Positions 4,008 to 6,222 of a stretch of DNA of 6,222 nt are shown one piece after another; the first letter of the stretch is position 1; every line of letters begins with the position of its first letter. Source of the DNA: Tepidisphaeraceae bacterium (GTDB taxonomy: Bacteria > Planctomycetota > Phycisphaerae > Tepidisphaerales > Tepidisphaeraceae); the NCBI GenBank assembly GCA_025450555.1, contig JANWHF010000203.1, positions 1 to 6,222 of the forward strand, in the 5' to 3' direction. The position numbers and the translations under genes were made by a program. The notes beneath the pieces were generated by a model. That model saw nothing but the letters and a program-made list of their open reading frames with translations. It did not search any database and was not told the DNA's origin.

Positions 4008-6222
4008 CTACAGCGCTCCAAACGTCTGATACGCGCTTCGACCGGTAAAGAAGAAGTTCTGGTCGGTACTGGTCGAGGTGAGTCCATCATAATCCAGGTC
4101 GCAGTTTTCCCAGCCGGTGTTGGCCGGGTTGTGGCCGCGGCCGATGATCAGCTGGTTCACATCCTGGGAGTCGAAGATGCCGTCGCAATTCACATCTCCG
4201 TAGTAGGTGAACTTGATGAGGATCTGGTTGAAGTCCGGCAAGTTCACGCCATCGAAGCTGCTATCGCCCCAGTCATTGTTGTCCATGGAGCCCATGGCTC
4301 GGGCGCCGATGCTGAAGTTGGCGTCGTAGTTGGCTTCACTGCTGGTGATGCCGGTGCCGCTCCAATCCAAATTGGTGGTGATGCCGGCCTGCATCAGGTT
4401 GAAGACCTGCGTCTTGGTGGCTGATTCGTTGGCGGGGGCGTACTTGAGGATCATGTCGTTGTCGCCCATGTCCAAAGTGCCGCCGGTGGAGATGTTCAGG
4501 CCGCCGGCATCCACCACGGCGACATTGCGGTTGGCGTGCTTGGAGTAGTCGTTGTTGGTGGCGGAGGATTGGGCCAGAACCACCTTGGCTCCCGCGGCGA
4601 TTCCCAGATTTGTGAAATTGACTTGACGGATGCCCGAGAGCGCGGCGGCGGGGATGGTTGTCGTTCCCGAATTGACAGTCAGCGAGATCGAGCCGGAGCC
4701 GGGGTTGAGGGTGACGCCGGCGGTGTCGTTGATGGTGATGGAGTCGTTGCCGGTCGAGGCGTTGATCGTGGCGGGCGTGGGGCCGGTGACGGAGATGCTG
4801 TCGTTGCCGCCGTCGTCGCTGTAGCTCAGGCGGGAGATCATGGAGCTGTTGTAATTGCGAACTGCCCCGCCGAGGTTGATGATGAAGAGCCCGGAGGCGT
4901 TGGTGAAGGAGACGGTGTCGTCGGCGGAGGTGCCGGTGAGAGAGAGCGTGCCGTTGGAGACGCTCGGGGCGGCGTAGACCGTTACGGGCAGCGGCAATGC
5001 GGCAAAGGTACCACTCGAATTCGTGACGGACGTTTGAATTTGAAGCGGAACAGTGCCAGAAGCGTTTGCATACGTATGCACTACAACCGTTGATGTGCCA
5101 GGATATGTCTGGACAGCTGAGCCGTCGCCCCAATTGAGCGACCACGACTGAGCAGGGTCACCGGCGGGACTGGTATAGTTAAGAGTCAGCGCATATGAGG
5201 TTCCCGCAAATTCCGCCGATGGCCCGGTTGCAGACACACTCGGCGCCCCCGCCGTTCCTATTTCGATACTGCTAAGCGCTGCCACATTGCCGTTAAACAC
5301 ATCCACGTCAACCGGGCCGGACACGCCAGCCACCGTGGTGGATCCGAGCTGCCAGAACGCCCAGTTGCTCCAAGTGCCCGTATGCGGAGGATTAAAGGTC
5401 GGATCGGCAATCCAAAGGGGATACGAGCTAAGCGCGGACGTAAGATAATTGGTCGCAAAATCAGTATTTGCGTAAATGATCGGGTCGATTCCGGTCTCGG
5501 CCCGCACCTCGCTGATCCACTGTTCGACCCAGTTTGTCAATGATGCACCCGCCCCTTCCTCGACATCCGCAACAGGCTTCAAATAGCCAGCGGAGAGATA
5601 GGGGCGAATAATGCTGACGAAATGCCGAGCCTCGGTAACCGGATCGCCCAAGTCAGGGCGCACAAGATCGTATGCTCCCATGAGCACGCCCGCGTCATGC
5701 CCATTCTGCATGTTTGCCGAAAACGTTGCGTCGTCTGCGCCGCCTGCTCCTTCTGTGGCCTTTGCAAATGCAAACACATTACCGGCGGCGTATACCTGCG
5801 CCCAATTCACGGTACCCTGATAATGTGACACGTCGATTCCCGCGAGTGTTCCCGCCAACGTTGCGGCGGAGACGTCAAACGTGAACTGATTTGATCCGCC
5901 ATTGCTATTGATGACCTGCACGTACCAAGCAGCGGGCACATTCCCGAAATTCGGAGTTATTGTAATAGAATTGCTCCCGCTGCGGGAAAGAACCGGACGG
6001 TTTAGGTAAGTGACGCCATTCGTCACGTCGCGTAGAGTGACTGTTGCGGTCGCGTCGAAGTTGCTGCCGTTGATTGTAAACTGCCCGGGAGCCCCTAATG
6101 CCGTCGGCTTGTTCGGGATAACTCCCGTTATCGTCGCTGGACTTAGGTCTTCTGACCAAAGGTCAACGTTTGCGTCGCGCGTGTACGGATCTGGCCCACT
6201 CGCGCGCCAGCCGTATGGATCG
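4008..6222 (-). CDS. Multidomain secreted/surface GH25 muramidase with dockerin-like C-terminus (5' end outside window)
   Basis: The frame is open from the right edge to the TAG at 4008-4010, giving 737 visible residues (numbered from 6221). An in-frame GTG at 6024-6026 is only internal, since coding sense continues upstream. Residues 1-22 (DPYGWR...DPYT...VDLW) recall the tail of some M23 peptidase modules (tentative). Residues 29-118 look like an IPT/TIG beta domain. Residues 128-311 are a GH25 lysozyme domain: GIDVSHYQG (Asp130), the catalytic DVE (Asp219, Glu221), and GPVDVDVFNG (Asp305, Asp307). GH25 enzymes cleave the MurNAc-GlcNAc beta-1,4 bond of peptidoglycan. A PKD-like domain (about 325-415, WGDG at 364-367), degenerate RTX-like GGND/TGND repeats (about 423-515), a conserved C-terminal region, and two EF-hand-like loops follow. 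Export is inferred; the signal peptide would lie outside the window. Whether the target is self or foreign peptidoglycan is unknown. Confidence 0.9.
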   Translation of the reverse strand, partial: DPYGWRASGPDPYTRDANVDLWSEDLSPATITGVIPNKPTALGAPGQFTINGSNFDATATVTLRDVTNGVTYLNRPVLSRSGSNSITITPNFGNVPAAWYVQVINSNGGSNQFTFDVSAATLAGTLAGIDVSHYQGTVNWAQVYAAGNVFAFAKATEGAGGADDATFSANMQNGHDAGVLMGAYDLVRPDLGDPVTEARHFVSIIRPYLSAGYLKPVADVEEGAGASLTNWVEQWISEVRAETGIDPIIYANTDFATNYLTSALSSYPLWIADPTFNPPHTGTWSNWAFWQLGSTTVAGVSGPVDVDVFNGNVAALSSIEIGTAGAPSVSATGPSAEFAGTSYALTLNYTSPAGDPAQSWSLNWGDGSAVQTYPGTSTVVVHTYANASGTVPLQIQTSVTNSSGTFAALPLPVTVYAAPSVSNGTLSLTGTSADDTVSFTNASGLFIINLGGAVRNYNSSMISRLSYSDDGGNDSISVTGPTPATINASTGNDSITINDTAGVTLNPGSGSISLTVNSGTTTIPAAALSGIRQVNFTNLGIAAGAKVVLAQSSATNNDYSKHANRNVAVVDAGGLNISTGGTLDMGDNDMILKYAPANESATKTQVFNLMQAGITTNLDWSGTGITSSEANYDANFSIGARAMGSMDNNDWGDSSFDGVNLPDFNQILIKFTYYGDVNCDGIFDSQDVNQLIIGRGHNPANTGWENCDLDYDGLTSTSTDQNFFFTGRSAYQTFGAL
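4047..4202 (-). other. Dockerin-like paired calcium loops at the C-terminus
   Basis: Two EF-hand-like loops are encoded here. The first, DVNCDGIFDSQD (4161-4196), has acidic or Asn ligands at positions 1, 3, 5, 9 and 12, a canonical spacing. The second, DLDYDGLTSTSTD (4062-4100), has Asp at 1, 3 and 5, but the final Asp falls at position 13 rather than 12. Paired loops of this sort close many large planctomycete surface proteins. There they may serve in surface attachment or complex formation; true cellulosomal dockerin function is not implied. Confidence 0.65.
5289..5840 (-). other. GH25 lysozyme catalytic domain (within the large CDS)
   Basis: This segment encodes the full GH25 barrel, about 184 residues and the normal size for the family. 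The first-strand Asp (GIDVSHYQG), the D-x-E pair (PVADVEE) and the closing VDVDVFNG strand are all present, so the active site looks intact. Other family-typical stretches are AFAKATEG, GAYDLVRP in place of the common GAYHF/Y-type motif, and WAFWQLG near the end. Confidence 0.88.

Noticed and set aside
3909..4424. Plus-strand 171-residue open frame after serB
   Set aside because: It overlaps the terminator-like hairpin and the C-terminal calcium loops of the convergent gene on the opposite strand; no ribosome binding site or family was seen.
4680..4960. G-rich repetitive stretch considered as a tandem DNA repeat
   Set aside because: The periodicity comes from the encoded Gly/Asn/Asp/Thr-rich repeats; no exact DNA repeat unit of useful length was found.
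4336..5145. Minus-strand 269-residue frame and plus-strand 185-residue frame (4536-5093) inside the large gene
   Set aside because: Both are low-complexity (Arg/His-rich and Gly/Val-rich respectively) and arise from the GC-rich repeats of the true frame, which carries the recognisable domains.
6024..6026. GTG as the start codon of the GH25 protein
   Set aside because: The same frame stays open to the window edge and encodes the first half of the IPT/TIG-like domain (for example GQFTINGSNF), so the real start is outside the window.

Overview
The window is a GC-rich bacterial chromosomal segment with four protein genes: clpB (-, 3' end outside the window), a multi-span membrane protein (-), serB (+), and a large secreted or surface muramidase (-, 5' end outside the window). 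The best guess for the source is a planctomycete of the Phycisphaerae/Tepidisphaeraceae type. That rests mainly on the C-terminal architecture of the muramidase: degenerate GGND-type repeats, a conserved 'GGTLDMGDNDMIL...' and 'FTYYGDVNCDG' region, and a dockerin-like pair of calcium loops. From memory, this combination is typical of large surface proteins in that group. It is inference, not proof. No tRNA, rRNA, CRISPR array, insertion sequence or phage gene was seen.

Layout. Positions 1-1573 (-) encode the N-terminal 524 residues of the disaggregase ClpB, with an intact N domain, first AAA+ domain and the start of the coiled-coil middle domain. The 230-base gap 1574-1803 holds the clpB leader: a ribosome binding site, a small GC hairpin, and a perfect 23-bp palindrome (1645-1667) with a matching half-site 67 bp further upstream. 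This looks like the binding site of a dimeric regulator. Positions 1804-2496 (-) encode a seven-span membrane protein resembling the TMEM198/DUF4203 family. A short divergent region (2497-2589) with a 7-bp inverted repeat separates it from serB (2590-3882, +), a phosphoserine phosphatase with two N-terminal ACT domains. A convergent gap (3883-4007) with a terminator-like hairpin precedes the stop of the muramidase gene (4008-6222, -).

Function. The four genes do not form one obvious pathway. ClpB is protein quality control, SerB is the last step of serine synthesis, the membrane protein is unknown, and the large protein is a mosaic: an IPT/TIG-like fold, a GH25 lysozyme domain, a PKD-like domain, an RTX-like calcium repeat region and a dockerin-like C-terminus. 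The points most worth attention are the modular GH25 protein, with a sharp base-composition step inside its gene, and the unassigned palindrome upstream of clpB.
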